DNA from: Camellia lanceoleosa
Lineage: Eukaryota > Streptophyta > Magnoliopsida > Ericales > Theaceae
Direction of reading: 5' to 3'
Assembly (NCBI GenBank): GCA_025200525.1
Contig: CM045761.1
Coordinates: 97,688,182-97,752,181 of the forward strand
Length of the DNA stretch: 64,000 nucleotides
Part shown: one piece after another, positions 35,078-46,890 of the stretch
How positions within the stretch are numbered: position 1 is the first letter of the stretch
Layout of the letters: each line of letters begins with the position of its first letter
Translations under genes and position numbers: made by a program
Notes under the pieces: generated by a model
Database searches by the model: none
What the model was told of the DNA's origin: nothing
The model's input: the letters and a program-made list of their open reading frames with translations, nothing else

Positions 35078-36289
35078 TTGTCCAAAATCTCAATAAATTG
35101 GATTGTTACCTTGGATGGCTCGGAAAAGGTGAATTTCCGGGCCTTCGGCATAAATGCACTATTCATGCTGAGTCGCACCCCACTGCATTTTCTATTCCTT
35201 CATACTGCGGGAAGGTTTTGGAATCCGGTAACACACGTCTTTAGCTTTGGCGGACAAGAGATATGTCCGACTTTCGAAGACTTCCAAGCTTTGATGGAGT
35301 CCGAACGCGAGGAAGAAATTTTGCCACAATTCCGCTTTGGCCACATCCAGGCCTTAGGACGAATGTGCGGGCTAACTATGCATGACGCTCGGTCTTTGAT
35401 CCGCGATGGGGAATTGGACATCCCAAGCTTGGTTTATCGGTTTTCTGATGCCGGTGACCGCAGTGACCATCACTGGCAGGGTTTTCGACGACACGCCCTT
35501 TGCTTGTGCATGCTGTCCCATTTCTTGCTTGCCTCAGGCTTCGGAGGGTCTAGCGTCCGTTTGATCAAAGTTGCCCAAGGCTTAAAAGAGGGCAAGAGCT
35601 GTATCGCCATGACACTAGCTGAGACATTGATGGGTTTAGATACTTTTCATCACCAAGACACGACTAGATTCGCGGGGAGTCCACTACTGCTGCAGGTAAT
35701 GTTTCCCACCCCATCTCACATATATTTCTCACATCACTCGGCCCTCAGGCTCGGTTTTACTCTCAAAACCCTTTTTCTCACTTTTGTCTCAACGTACAGC
35801 TCTCTATTCTTTAATCTCTCATTTTTTATCCCTCCCCGAATATGGTTGATGGATAAATTGAAGGTTGTGGACTCATGCCCAACATATTCAGCTCACGGCT
35901 ATTTCTTCCGGTGACGTCTAGTCGATGCTCCCGATGAAGGTTGGTGGTACGAATGGATGTGCAGTCTATCCGCTACCAGTATTGCTTGGCACTGCCCTTG
36001 GCTTAATCTACCGGCGATGGGTTACAACATGTCTCGCCAGCCCGAGATTCAGTTGATCGGCCTGACACACTGTGTCATTTACTTCCCATTCCGATTCCGG
36101 CGTCAGTTTGGACATGATCAGACTTGCCCAGCAGAGGAGATAGAGTACCTTGCTGCATTTCCAGTCCGAGGCGCACAGCTAGCTCAGTATGCCACAGCAT
36201 GGAGGACTAGAGAGCTCCTGGCCCCCGCTCCCACTTTCAGTTGCACCCTATCTGATGAATGCATAGCTTGGCTTGATGAAGAAGCATAG
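35078..36289 (+). pseudogene. Opposite-strand gene of the Tat/Ogre element (aORF)
   Basis: An open frame of about 205 codons from 35078 contains 'FWNPVTHVFSFGGQEICPTF', a signature of transposon-associated plant proteins related in layout to plant mobile domain and DUF7745 proteins. A probable intron starts at the donor 'ctgcaggtaatg' (about 35696) and ends near 35840, where the acceptor looks mutated. The second exon holds 'CPTYSAHGYFFR', a TGA at 35912-35914 (CGA decay is likely), then 'DAPDEGWWYEWMCSL' and 'GLTHCVIYFPFRFRRQFG', ending at 36289. An AATAAA lies at about 36411. It sits between integrase and the expected 3' LTR, antisense to gag-pol, the place where Tat elements are known to hold extra antisense genes. 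Function is unknown. Confidence 0.6.
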
Positions 36290-36969
36290 GTTGGGCCTAC
36301 TTTGACATCAGAGGCTTCGACCAGCTCTAGAAGGGGGCACAAGAACACTTGACTTATCCATGCCCCGAATTTATTGCTTTATCAGTACTTTTAAGTTTTC
36401 TTTATGAATGTAATAAAAAGCAACTTCAATTTGTATTCAAGAGTAGGAGAACTCTGTACCGAAATCAATGTAATTGAAGGTTGTGGATACTGAAAATTTT
36501 CCGTTTGGTCCAAAAATGGTCTAAGTTGTAAAAAGATTAATTTGAGCAAAATCAACTTTTATTAAAACTTTTCAAAACCATTTTCGATATGGATCACAAC
36601 TGGACACGCCCGAGATCTATCACTGAGATGTACAACCCCGGATCCCTAGCAACTGGAAAGTTGTCCCTAGTCTAAATAGCATTGCATTGGAGATCACAAC
36701 CGAGCTCTTGAATGCAGAATAGACAAAGATGAGCAACATGATCACACGGACAAAGTTGGTCGGGGAAGTATTTATGGCTGGACTTCAGAATGAAGTTTTC
36801 TACGTATCCCAAAGATGGGAATCAAGCCTTACGTAGTTCGGCTCGGGTTCACTCGTCTATTAACACTCTCCTTCTGCGCTCTAACTTTTGCCAAGGCCGT
36901 CCTTTCTGGGTTTTCAACCTTGCGAGCTCAGTTTTTATTATTTCAAATTTTCTATGCTCTAACTTTTGC
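36290..36969. other. Spacer between convergent aORF and pol
   Basis: About 680 bp where the plus-strand aORF and the minus-strand pol end tail to tail. It contains the aORF polyadenylation-like signal (about 36411) and no further gene that I can support. Confidence 0.5.
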
Positions 36970-38110
36970 CTAGGTCGCTCTTTTGGGTTTTCGGCCTAGC
37001 GAGCCTTTCAGGGGTAGTATTTCTTCAACTTTTCCATGTTGATCGGTTGGGAAAACTCTAGGCCATCTAGGTTCATCAGAACAACAACTCCACCCGACCA
37101 GATAGACTTGATGATGTAAGGGCCAGTCCAATTGGGTCTGAACTTGCCCCTAGGGTGTGGATGGGAGCTCGGTTGTCTTTGAGCAGTAGATCCCCTTCTT
37201 TCAAATTCCTAGACTTAACCTTCTCGTTGAAAGCCTTGGCAATTCTCCGTTGATAACCCTGGACATGATACAGTGTTTTCAGCCTTCTTTTTTATCAAAG
37301 AGCATGAGTTCTTCTAACCTACTTTGCTGCCAATCTGCCTCAACTATCTGATACTCAACCAATACCCGTAATGACGGAACCTCAACTTCGATAGGTAGAA
37401 CAGCCTCCATCCCATAGACCAAGGAATACGGAGTCGCCCCTGTAGAAGTTCGAATTGAAGTCCGGTAGCCCCACAGAGCAAATGGCAGCTTATCTGGCCA
37501 ATCCCGATAGGTTTTCACCATCTGCTGCAGAATGTGCTTGATGTTTATCTTGGCGGCCTCATTTGCTTCGTTGGTCTGCGGCCGATATGTAGATGACTTA
37601 TGAAAAGCCACGTTGTACTTCTTCAACAAATTAATCACCTCATTCTTGAAGTGGGAACCATTATCTGAAATGATCTCATTCAAAACCCCGTAGCGACAGA
37701 TGATGTTGTTCCTGATGAACTTCGCGACATGCGATGCCTTCAACACCGCGTAGGATTGGGCCTCGACCCACTTTGTGAAGTAGTCTATCATTACCAAAAT
37801 GTACTCATGCCCATTGGACCCCTTTGGAGTGACAGCCCCAATTACATCAATCCCCCAAACTGAAAATGGCCATGGGGAAGTCGTGTTGTAAAGCTTTGAC
37901 GGCAAAATGTTCATGCGGTTTGCATGGATCTGACATTTATGGCATCGCTGGACAAAGCCAATACAATCCCCCTCCATGGTGGACCAGTAATAACCCTACC
38001 TAAGGATCTTTCGGGCTAGCATCTCCCCGTTCATGTGCGCTCTGCACTCTTCTCCATGGATGGCCTCTATTAGGCGCTTGGATTCTTCAGCATCAACACA
38101 CAACTTATGT
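36970..38110 (-). pseudogene. pol: Integrase domain of the Tat/Ogre pol
   Basis: Minus reading begins with a zinc-binding HHCC arrangement (histidines in 'AIHGEECRAHMNG', then 'FVQRCHKCQIH'), broken by a TAG between them. The catalytic core follows: D in 'WGIDVIGA', D in 'IISDNGSHF', E in 'EANEAAKINIKH', preceded by 'YRPQTN'. 'YSLVYGMEAVLPIEVEVPSL' marks the C-terminal side. An uninterrupted stretch is 37977-37279; beyond it the frame changes and ends with a TAG at 36970-36972. No chromodomain is seen, as expected for Tat. The enzyme would have inserted the cDNA into the genome; this copy is not functional. Confidence 0.85.
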
Positions 38111-38235
38111 ATCCCGAGATGACCTCTCTTGTACAGTTGACCCCCGCAGACGATGAACTGAGTAACCTTTCTTCAAATTGTCCTCTTATCTTTGGCATTT
38201 GCCTCTGGTGGATATGTCTCTTTTTCCAAGAAGTT

Positions 38236-38865
38236 CTAGACATCGTAATACCAGGGATTGTCATCTTGTACCTCATCTATGGCAACAATCAACTCATAGG
38301 CCGGCACGAATTTCTGTTCGATAATGATCGGATGCATTCGGACTCTGAAAGGAATGTCTATCATAAAAGATAGAGTTGCTAATGAATCAATGAACCTGTT
38401 GTTCTCTCTTAACAGATGAGCAAAATTCAGATTCTCAAACCGAGGAATCAGCACGTCCAAGGTCTGGTGGTAGATTCTCATATTTTCTTCTTTAACTTTG
38501 CAATCTCCTTTAGCTTGAGATACAACAAGGTTCGAGTCCCCGATGATATCCAATCGTTTTGCCCCTAGTTCTAGGGCGGCTTCTAATCCAGCAATACATG
38601 CCTCATATTCTGCCTCATTGTTTAATACTCTGAACCGGAGTTTGAATGCTAGGGGTATGCGGGAATCGTCGGGCGCTATCAGCAACACTCCTATCCCATA
38701 CCTGTATTGGTTTGACGCTCCGTCAAAGTACATCGTCCAAGTCTTTTCTTCGACATGCAGAATGGCCTTGTCTGGGAACAGATACTTAATTGCTTCATCC
38801 TCTTCAACTGGGTGATCGGCTAGGAACTCTGCTACTGCTCTCCCTTTCACTGACTTGTGCATCAT
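38236..38865 (-). pseudogene. pol: Additional RNase H (aRNH) domain
   Basis: An open stretch of 209 codons with the archaeal-like RNase H signature of the Tat clade: first D in 'WTMYFDGASNQYR', E in 'VLNNEAEYEACI', D in 'IIGDSNLVVSQ', and a fourth acidic residue in 'FIDSLATL'. All four acidic positions are kept. It lies between the RT-linked RNase H and integrase, the diagnostic domain order. Decay upstream and downstream means it is part of a dead polyprotein even though this block is open. Confidence 0.85.
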
Positions 38866-40751
38866 CTACTTCAGATCAAATTCGGAAAGCAGAAGAAACC
38901 AACGGGCTAGCCTACCGGTAAGTGCTGGTTTCTTGAAGAGATATTTGATGAGAATCTAATATTGAAACCAGTATTACGGAGTGAGCTAACAGGTAGTGCC
39001 ACAGCTTCATGGTAGGCCATACCAAGGCCAAACTTCTCCAGCGGAGTGTAGCGGGTCTCATAATCTAGCATTTTCTTGCTCAGGTAGTAGATAGCCTTCT
39101 CCACTTTGTCCTCAGACTCCTGTGCAAGCATGCAACCCATTGTAGTTTCAGTCACTGAAAGGTACAGAATCAACGGTTTCCCCGGCTCGGGCAGTGACAA
39201 CACAGGTGGGTTCTGTATTGCTTGATTTGTTCAAAAGCAGCTTGGCATTGGCCGTCCTATTGGAACTTCGTTCCTTTCTTCAGGAGACCAAAGAGTAGTT
39301 CACAAGGTCAAGGTTAATTTTCCAATAAACCGTCTTATGAATTACACTTTACCCAAAAAGCCTCACACCTCCTTTTTAATCCTTGGTGGTGGCATTTCTA
39401 AGATGGCCTTGATTTTGGAAGGATCGACCTTGATACCTCTCTGTGTGATCAAGAACCCCAGCATTTTCCCTGCTATAACACCAAATGTACACTTCTGAGG
39501 ATTCAACCATAACCGATACTCTTTGATCCTTTGGTAGAACTTTTGCAAGGCGGTGTAGTGGCCCCCTCTTTCCTTGGACTTGACAATCATGTCGTCTACA
39601 TACACCTCAACCTCTTTATGGATCATATCATGCAAAATTGTGGTCGCAGCCTATTGATACGTAGCCCCAGCATTCTTTAGCCCAAACGACATCACCTTAT
39701 AACAATAGGTTCGCCACGGAGTGGTAAAAACAGTCTTCTTCCAGTCTTCGAGTGCCATTAAAATCTGATTGTAGCCTGAAAAGCTATCCATGAATGAGAG
39801 CATCGCATGCCCAGCAGTGAAATCCACTAATTCGTCGATATGCGGCAGAGGAAAGTCGTCCTTTGAACTGGCTTTGTTCAAATCCCTGAAGTCCACACAT
39901 ACCTGAATTCCGCCATCCTTCTTCGGCACTGGAACTATATTGGCCAACCAAGTTAGGTATTCAGATACCAGCAGGAACCCTGTGTCAATTTGCTTGGTGA
40001 TCTCTTCTTTGATCTTGAGAGCCCAGTCTGGGCAGATCCTTCTGAGCTTCTACTTGACAGGTCGGGCCTCTGGGTCAAGAGGGATCCGGTGCTATACAAT
40101 CTTAAGATCGATTCCAGGCATGTCTTCATAGGACCACATGAAAACGTCTTTGAAATCTTTTAACAAAGCGACTAAGCGCTCGCGCTCCTCCGAAGACAAC
40201 GTGGACCCGATCTGGACCAGCCGCGGGTTCTTCTTAGTACTAACATTAATTTTGGTGATTTCATCAACCAGTAGTTTTACAAACCTATCATGCTCTTGAT
40301 CAAGCAAATATTTCAAAACAGGACGAATTTCTTCCTCGTCATTTTCATCAAAATTTTGAAAATCCTGATTAACGCAATAAATTAAGGGTACAGAAAAGTA
40401 ATCGAAGGCCACAGCCGCACAATTCTCATTAATCACTTCCAAATCGCCTGATTTCTCTGTTACAACCGACTCAAAGGAAAAAGAAAAAGACGACCTAGAC
40501 AAGACTGTGGCACTTAGGTTGTCACCCCCAAGAATACCGGACTCAAACTCAGACGAGTTGGAACCTGATTCTAACTCCACAGACTCAGTGGAATCAGATT
40601 CCAGCTTACTACCTAGCCCGGTGCTGTTCGATAAGAATCCCTCCTCGTATTGCCAAACGAGGGAGGGTGCGATGGATGCATCCAGAATGTTTGAAGATAG
40701 GCTTACAGCTGTTTCATTCCCTATCATAGACACCGAGAAGTTATCCCCCAA
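38866..40751 (-). pseudogene. pol: Reverse transcriptase and first RNase H of the Tat/Ogre pol
   Basis: The open N-terminal part (40751-40092) carries an acidic linker and 'LLKDFKDVFMWSYEDMPGID', the entry to gypsy RT. After stops come 'NIVPVPKKDGGIQVCVDFRD' and 'FMDSFSGYNQI' (39947-39651). The catalytic 'VYVDDMIVKS' is intact at about 39590-39620, and 'ILYLSVTETTMGCMLAQE' belongs to the following RNase H, with S where the first catalytic D is expected. There are in-frame stops between these blocks (for example near 39650, 39360 and 40090). Function was copying element RNA into DNA. Confidence 0.85.
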
Positions 40752-40992
40752 GCACTCATGTACGATCGGAGGATCTTAAAGTAGACAAGCCAGTGCTATC
40801 TCCATTTCAAACTCTGAGCTCTCGGAATCCTCCTCCCTGTACTATTCAGCCTCAGCTGGTGGGTCTGTCTGCTCTTCGGCAACATCATCCCCGGACAACT
40901 ACAAGTCAAAGAAACTCAAATCCCGGCAAGCGCCGCCTCTCTGCATTTAACCATGGCTCTAGGAAGCTGCAGAACGGAAAGTCTTCCCCCTC

Positions 40993-41830
40993 CTAGACAA
41001 AACGTCTGTTCAAGGTGCCCTGGATGGGCCGGTGCACCAACTCATAAGGCTTCCCGATTTGCTTTGCTCTGGCCCTTCCGGCCATCTCTTTTCCTTTCTT
41101 CACCCAATCCTCTTTGGTAGGCAGATAACCTAAGCCAAAGGTATGTGGGTTGTGCGGCACTTCGGCCGACGCTGCAATGCCTTTCCAGCCACTTCTTCCT
41201 AATCCCATCTCGGGGATGTGCTGGAGCTTGTTCATAAGGTACACAGACTGTGCACTGACATACAACCCCTCATCAACATCTAAGATGTTTTGTACAACCC
41301 AGGCCTCGGCTAGGATAAATCCTGACAAAAACACATCCTCCGTGCCATGCTCGATCTCCAGAACTGGCGTAGAAACCTCTGGCGGCGGATGGATTGAAGA
41401 ATTTCCAAAAACAATAGCCACCCCCTTCCCGTAGGGGTATTTAAGCATCTAGTGCAGGGTGGAAGAGACTGCCTTCACCTGGTGCAGCCACGGCCGCCCT
41501 AGGAGCAGATTGAAGGTCGCAGGAACGTCCAAGACATGAAAGTTAATATCCTGTTGTCCTGGACCAACCTGAGTCTAAATCTGCACAGTCCCTATCACTT
41601 CTCTGCCAGTATTGTCATATACCCGAATCACCTAGGTAGTAGGCACAAAATCCACGGGCTTTAACCCGATTGCATACGCCATCATCGATGGAGACACGTT
41701 GATAGCGGATCATGTGTTGACAAGAATCACTGGTATCTATTTCTCTTTACACTCTATAAAGATGTAGAGTGGTTTGTTGTGATTTGAGCCCTCAGGCGGC
41801 AATTCCTTGTTAGTGAAGGTTAGCGTCGGG
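40993..41830 (-). pseudogene. Retropepsin-type protease region
   Basis: Minus reading shows 'PLYIFIECKEKQIPVILVNT', then a TGA, then 'SAINVSPSMMAYAIGL' and, further on, 'FNLLLGRPWLHQVKAV', the pair of landmarks that frame a Tat-type protease. The catalytic position reads N-T-stop-S, so both the aspartate and the glycine of the active site are lost (about 41713). Several TAG/TGA stops follow. The C-terminal part, 41448-40993, is an open frame of 151 codons joining protease to RT. Confidence 0.75.
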
Positions 41831-42650
41831 AAGCTCCTCCCGGAAAAACCAGCCCTACCACCTACTCAGGTGTGGTATCTATTGAAAGTTTGGCCTTGTC
41901 CATCGCAGAAAGGATAGCCTGTCTATGAACTCTTGAGGCCATGAGCAGTCCCCAGATGGAGATGTCTGCTTGGATTTTCTTGAGCTGTTTTAGTACAGCC
42001 TCCTCCTCGAGCAGTTTTTCTTTCTGCTTCTTCGCCTCTTTATCCTTCCCAGATGCCTCTGGTTGATCCAGGTGTGGGGGTTTGAAATACCGCCCACTCC
42101 TGGTCATGTGGTTCACCTCTCCAATATGCCAGGTATCATCCGGTTGGTTGTGTCCCCAATCTTCGTCGGTGTGGGCAAGACACAAGTCGTCGTCTTCACA
42201 TCACATTTCATCGGCCATCGACAAGCAACTATCTGCTTCTGTTACAACTGCTTCTGTGCACACAGCACCTCCCGTTCTTGTGCTCACAGCACACTCTGTC
42301 CCCACAAGGGCTTTGGCCGCCCTCTCGAGATCTTCGATCTTTTCCTGCTCAAACTGTTTTAGTGCAGCCTGCTATTCAGTATCTTCTGTACTCAAAATGC
42401 CCTGATCCCGAACAAAATTCTTAATACCAGTGCTCTCCGACGGTCCATTCTGATTCCTGGCCATTCCGGCCATTGCTGATGTCCCCGTCTCTGACAAAGC
42501 CTGTTCTGGCTGAGGTTGTTCAACCACATCTGGCTCGTCGTTAAGCCACCTAGTAACTTCCGTTGACCCTTCCAGAGCAAACCAGTTGACAGTCACGTCC
42601 CTTAAGTCTTGTTCATTGAAGAATTGAAGCTTGGCTATATCCTCTTCCAA
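41831..42650 (-). pseudogene. Linker region between gag and protease
   Basis: Two open blocks (42650-42372 and 42185-41862) with stops between them. The composition is acidic and Q/K-rich, with 'VNHMTRSGRYFKPPHL', a phrase typical of the region ahead of the protease in Ogre-like polyproteins, and a predicted coiled-coil stretch rich in K and E. No catalytic domain. Confidence 0.6.
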
Positions 42651-42671
42651 TTCTGCTAGGTCATTTAGCCC

Positions 42672-44444
42672 CTAATTAGGTCCATTCTCTTGAACTACAC
42701 AGATCTTTGCCCCAACCGACAGCTCTACTCTCGGCTTAACTTGGCCTGTTGAAGTAATGTAACCACTCGGGTTGTACACAAAGCTTACAGACCCCTCAGG
42801 CTCTGACTGATTATTCCCATCTGCCTCGGCAGTCGTCCCAATTCTATCTTCGATAGTCACCACCACCAGTTTAGGTTGGGTTTGGGAAATGTTTAACATG
42901 CACAAGTCTGTGCCATCTGGAATGAACACCTCCGGCTTAGGTAGGTGGGAGGGAGTGATATATATGCTCGGGTCATACGGGATGGCCGAGGTTTGGATGA
43001 GGTTAATGCGTTTGGGAGGTGAAGCTTGGTTATGTGGTGGGAGAGGGTTGGTTGTGACATTCGGCTTCTCCGAAGACACGATCACCCTATTGTTGATGAG
43101 ATCCTGAATCTCATGATGCAATCGAAAGCACTGGTCGGTTTCGTGATCATGCTGTTTGTGATAGGTGCAGTACTTTGCCGGGTTATGGGAGGGAGGAAGT
43201 TTTTCTGGTAAGGGTCGTGGCTCTAGGGGCTCCAAGTGCCTTTTCTTGATCAAAACCCCCAAAGCCTTAGACAAAGACATGTATAGTAGGGTGAAGGTTC
43301 TCTGGCCTCTGGGTGTATATTTGGTTGTTTGTGAGCTACTTCCGGACGCACCGGTAAAGGGTGTAGCTGCAAGGGTTTTTGGAGTGGTGGTGATGACCAT
43401 TCCTACATCTGAAGTTCTAGCAGTTGCAGCACTGCTTGTGTCTGCATTCGTACTGTGGTTGAATGCCCTCTTGGGCTGCTCTCTCTCATAGTCAATCTGA
43501 CCCTGTTTCATGGCATCCTCGATCTGTACCCCGATCTCATGTAAATCTGTAGAGGTGGGTAGGGGAAGGATGATCATCTTTTGCATGAGCTTGGGTTGGA
43601 GGTTGCGCACAACCATCCAAATCTGATCTTTGTCAATGGGCCTGATGGTCATCATCGAGGCTTTAGCTCTCCAGGGGGTCACAAAATTGCAGAAACTCTC
43701 CTTTGGCTCTTGCCTAGTTGTCTCAAGATCACGAGTTGTGACCTCGATCTGTGTGTTGTAGGAGTATTGAGCTATGAAGGCCTCAGCCATCTCCTCCAAG
43801 CTTCTCTTGACAGAGTCCTCTAGCTTCGCGTACCAAATAGCCGCTATACCCGACAGGGTCTGGCCAAACAAGGAAAGCTTCTGTAATCTGGAGAGGCCCA
43901 TCAGCCTTAGGATATCCAAAAACAGCCGCAGGTGCACCATAGTATCTCTAGAACTGTCAAAACGGTCTATGTGCGGCATTTTAAACCGGTCCGGCAGAGT
44001 CACGGCCGAATCGGTATATCCATCCTTTATGTCCGAAATGGATTTCATGCCTTGAGACTTCTTGAAAATCTTTTCTAGCTTGCTCACTTTTAACGCTGTT
44101 GGATCTACCTCAAATTCAAACGGTAAATCCACTAGATTGGTGGGTGCTTTGGACAGCTGAGGTAGGACTGCGAGCGGAGCTGGCCCCGTTGGCACGTCCG
44201 TATTTTCCTGGACGTTGGTCGTCTCCCTGAGTATTGGAACTCTAGGTGGGGGAGGAGGTGGGTGCGAATCAGATGCTCCGGTTTGCTATGGTTATTGTTG
44301 TTGCTGAAGTCTAGCGATCAGCTCTGCTTGTTGGGCCATAACCTTGGCCTGGCGTGCAGCAAACTTTGCCTGACGAGCAGCATCCTGCTACATGGCTTGC
44401 ATACTCTCCTGGAGCTGGCGCATCATCTCTTCCATACCTGCCAT
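42672..44444 (-). pseudogene. gag: gag of the Tat/Ogre element
   Basis: The natural start is probably the ATG at 44444-44442 (MAGMEEMMRQLQES). Three stops interrupt the first 65 codons, at positions where CAG or CAA glutamine codons are plausible ancestors. From 44195 the frame is open for 507 codons, with 'RFKMPHIDRFDSSRDTMVHL' and 'IAQYSYNTQIEV', an A/T/S-rich hinge, and the zinc-knuckle-like 'CTYHKQHDHETDQC' followed by 'RLHHEIQDLINN', all characteristic of Ogre-type gag. It would form the virus-like particle. The long open stretch suggests this part decayed less than pol. Confidence 0.85.
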
Positions 44445-45050
44445 ATTGTCCTGATCTAACAGAACAACTGGTATATCTGTCTCTGTAGTAGACTCGGAAA
44501 TCTCAGCCCGACTACTGAAGGACCACTAATGTGGTAACCGCTGTACTGATACACTGCGCCTTACTGACCTCCGTCTAGTAACCGGGGGTAAAGAAATGAG
44601 CACTGCTTGTCCGTCTATCAGATCCTCGGATCGATTAAGTCTTCTACCTTTAACCTAGAGTGCTCGGGGAATATCTACCTGGTCGGATGCAATTGTGCTA
44701 AACTATCTTGCAAAAAGATAAATAAAGCATAATAAGGAAACAATAAGTAGAAAAACGGACAACATAACGGCTTAAATAAAGACCATACAGTTGACATGAC
44801 AACACACAGTTGGCATTTATAAGCTGAATATACTATTCTCAAACACTGTTTACTGTGCCCAAATCACTACCCCAGATCTGATACCCTCAGGTAAAAATTG
44901 ATTTCAAACACTGATGCCCTCAGGCCTGATACCTAGAATTGCAAACTAATACATACATTCCTGTAGAGGCACACTCTAAAAGCACATAGTAAGCAAATGA
45001 GAGCCAAAACACCCCTATGTTGGGGTAGGGTTTTCCTGTCCTATTTTTGT
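44445..45050 (-). other. Leader remnant of the Tat/Ogre element
   Basis: Between gag and the CACTA junction. I see no primer-binding site, LTR end or ORF1 in this 600 bp; the 5' LTR of the element seems to have been lost at the junction with CACTA sequence near 45050. Confidence 0.4.
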
Positions 45051-46222
45051 CAGGAGCTAGGGCTAGGAATATGCAATGATAGGATGAAAGAAGATCTTTT
45101 CATCCACATCCATGGAGGCAAATTATATGGGACCAATATGACCGGCCATATACTAGCATTCATATTATCATAAGTATGAAATCCATATGTTGCCAACCAT
45201 AACTTGACATTGCAGGAGTCAAAGGAAAAATCTACATATTGAGAGTTAAATGTTTTCTAAGGCATGAAATCAACAAGATGCCTCATTATGCCATCATTTG
45301 TATGAGTTTTAGCATGCCATTTCATTGAAGCAACCGTTTTTGAAGACATTAACATCCTTTGCAATCGAGGCTTTAAGGGAAACAACCGTAAAACCTTTGC
45401 AACCTTTTTCTTTCTCTTTTTAGATGAAGTACTCGTATTATGCTCCAAATTATCCTCATTTACCTTGAAGCACCACAATGACACACTTCATTATTTGCAT
45501 GTTCCTTCCAAAATAACATACAATCTTTAGGACAAACGTCAATCTTTTCATAATCGAGACCTAAATCCTTAATAATCTTCTTGACATCATAATAGTCTTT
45601 TAATAAATTTGCATCTGAAGGAAGCATATTTTTCAAAATTTTGAAGCAACATTGTGAATGAGTGATTTCTCCATCCACTAAGACATTTCAAGTGATACAG
45701 ATGTACAATGGCTGACAACTTGCTAAAATTCTTACATCCTTCATACAAAGGCTTGTTATCATCTTTGAGTAAGTCATATAATTTGTGTGCATCTTCATTA
45801 GGATCTTCTTCAGGTCGTTGGGCACTTGAGCCTTGATTAGATGGTTTTGGCAAATTACTTTCTTCTCTATGTTCATCCATATTTGGGGTGTGCATGGGAA
45901 ACACATTCTGCAACATGTAACGTATATCACCATAATTAGGTCGTATTTCTTGAACATGGCTTTGACTAGTTCTAGTAAAAGTTGTTGCAGACATAGTTTC
46001 CCTGTGATGATACCAACAATTATAATTCGAACTAATTCCATAAGATACCAAGTGATCATGTATAACTTCTAGGATCGACATATATGAATTTACACATCTC
46101 ATACATGGATATGGAATTGTTTTATCATTAGATACATTGCGAGAAACAAACTCCGAAAATTCTTTAATACCTTGCACATAATCTCTTGACAATCCACTCT
46201 TCTTCATCCAACTCTTATCCAT
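45051..46222 (-). pseudogene. TNP2-type CACTA transposase pseudogene (N-terminal)
   Basis: It starts MDKSWMKKSGLSRDYVQGIK, the transposase-associated domain of En/Spm TNP2 proteins, with 'IPYPCMRCVNSY' as its cysteine motif. Then follow 'LYHLKCLSGW', 'MLPSDANLLKDYYDVKKI', 'GLDYEKIDVCPKDCMLFWKE', 'VCHCGASR', 'VLRLFPLKPRLQRMLMSSKT', and after a stop 'NVKLWLATYGFHTYDNMN' and 'WPVILVPYNLPPWMWMKRSS', down to about 45055. There are frameshifts near 45640 and 45480 and a stop near 45256. The catalytic RNase H-like part is not reached. In life it would bind and cut CACTA ends. Confidence 0.8.
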
Positions 46223-46890
46223 TGATTTATAATTAACTAAACTAAAGTACCATGAAACAAAATAAAAAAGTAAAATATATTATATAAAGAGTTGTCTATA
46301 CTAACATAAAAAAGCACTATACAATTTAGTGTTGGTACACATAATGCAATTATTTTGATATAACTTTCCCTGTATATCTTTTCCTGAAATTGAACTATTT
46401 TATATTGATATATTTCATTTTTTTAATTGTTTTCTTGGATTTTATTTTCACAATTTATGTAGCATTTTAATTTTTATGAGTTTTGATTTTTACTCTCTTT
46501 CACATGCACATGCACATGCACATGCAAATACAATTACATGGTGAAGGTTTGGTTGTTGGTGGTTAAGACAAATCTCTAGTGTAATACATTTTATGGCCTA
46601 AACTCCATGGTTAAATTAAACTATAACATAATAGATAAGAAAAATCTTTAGTATAATGTACTATTTTTTGGGTTTGTCCCAATGATTATGAACGTTCGGT
46701 TGTTGGTGGTTTGAGATTGGTTTCAATGATATGAAGATATGTGTTTAGGTAATTGCTTTATGGTTGCTAAACTAATTAAAATGAAGGAATGTTTCAAAGT
46801 TTTATGTTGATGATAAATCTTCTTTAATTGTGTCTTTAGATTCAAAAAAAAAAAAAAAAAAAAAGGGCATACATAAATGTTGAATTTGCT
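46223..46890. other. AT-rich CACTA 5' region
   Basis: Between the transposase start and the duplicated block. AT-rich, with a short CACATG array near 46501-46525. No gene is visible. Confidence 0.5.

Larger units (their letters stand above)
34451..45050 (-). mobile_element. Decayed Tat/Ogre-type retrotransposon
   Basis: Minus-strand order is gag (44444-42672), linker, protease (about 41830-40993), RT-RNase H (40751-38866), a second RNase H (38865-38236) and integrase (about 38110-36970), then a gene on the opposite strand (35078-36289). The extra RNase H before integrase and the absence of a chromodomain are hallmarks of the Tat clade; gag and integrase wording fit Ogre-like members. I found neither LTR nor the separate ORF1 that Ogre elements carry ahead of gag. 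The right side runs into a CACTA element at about 45050 and the left side into 34450, so both outer boundaries are approximate. Many stops and frameshifts make it dead. Confidence 0.75.
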
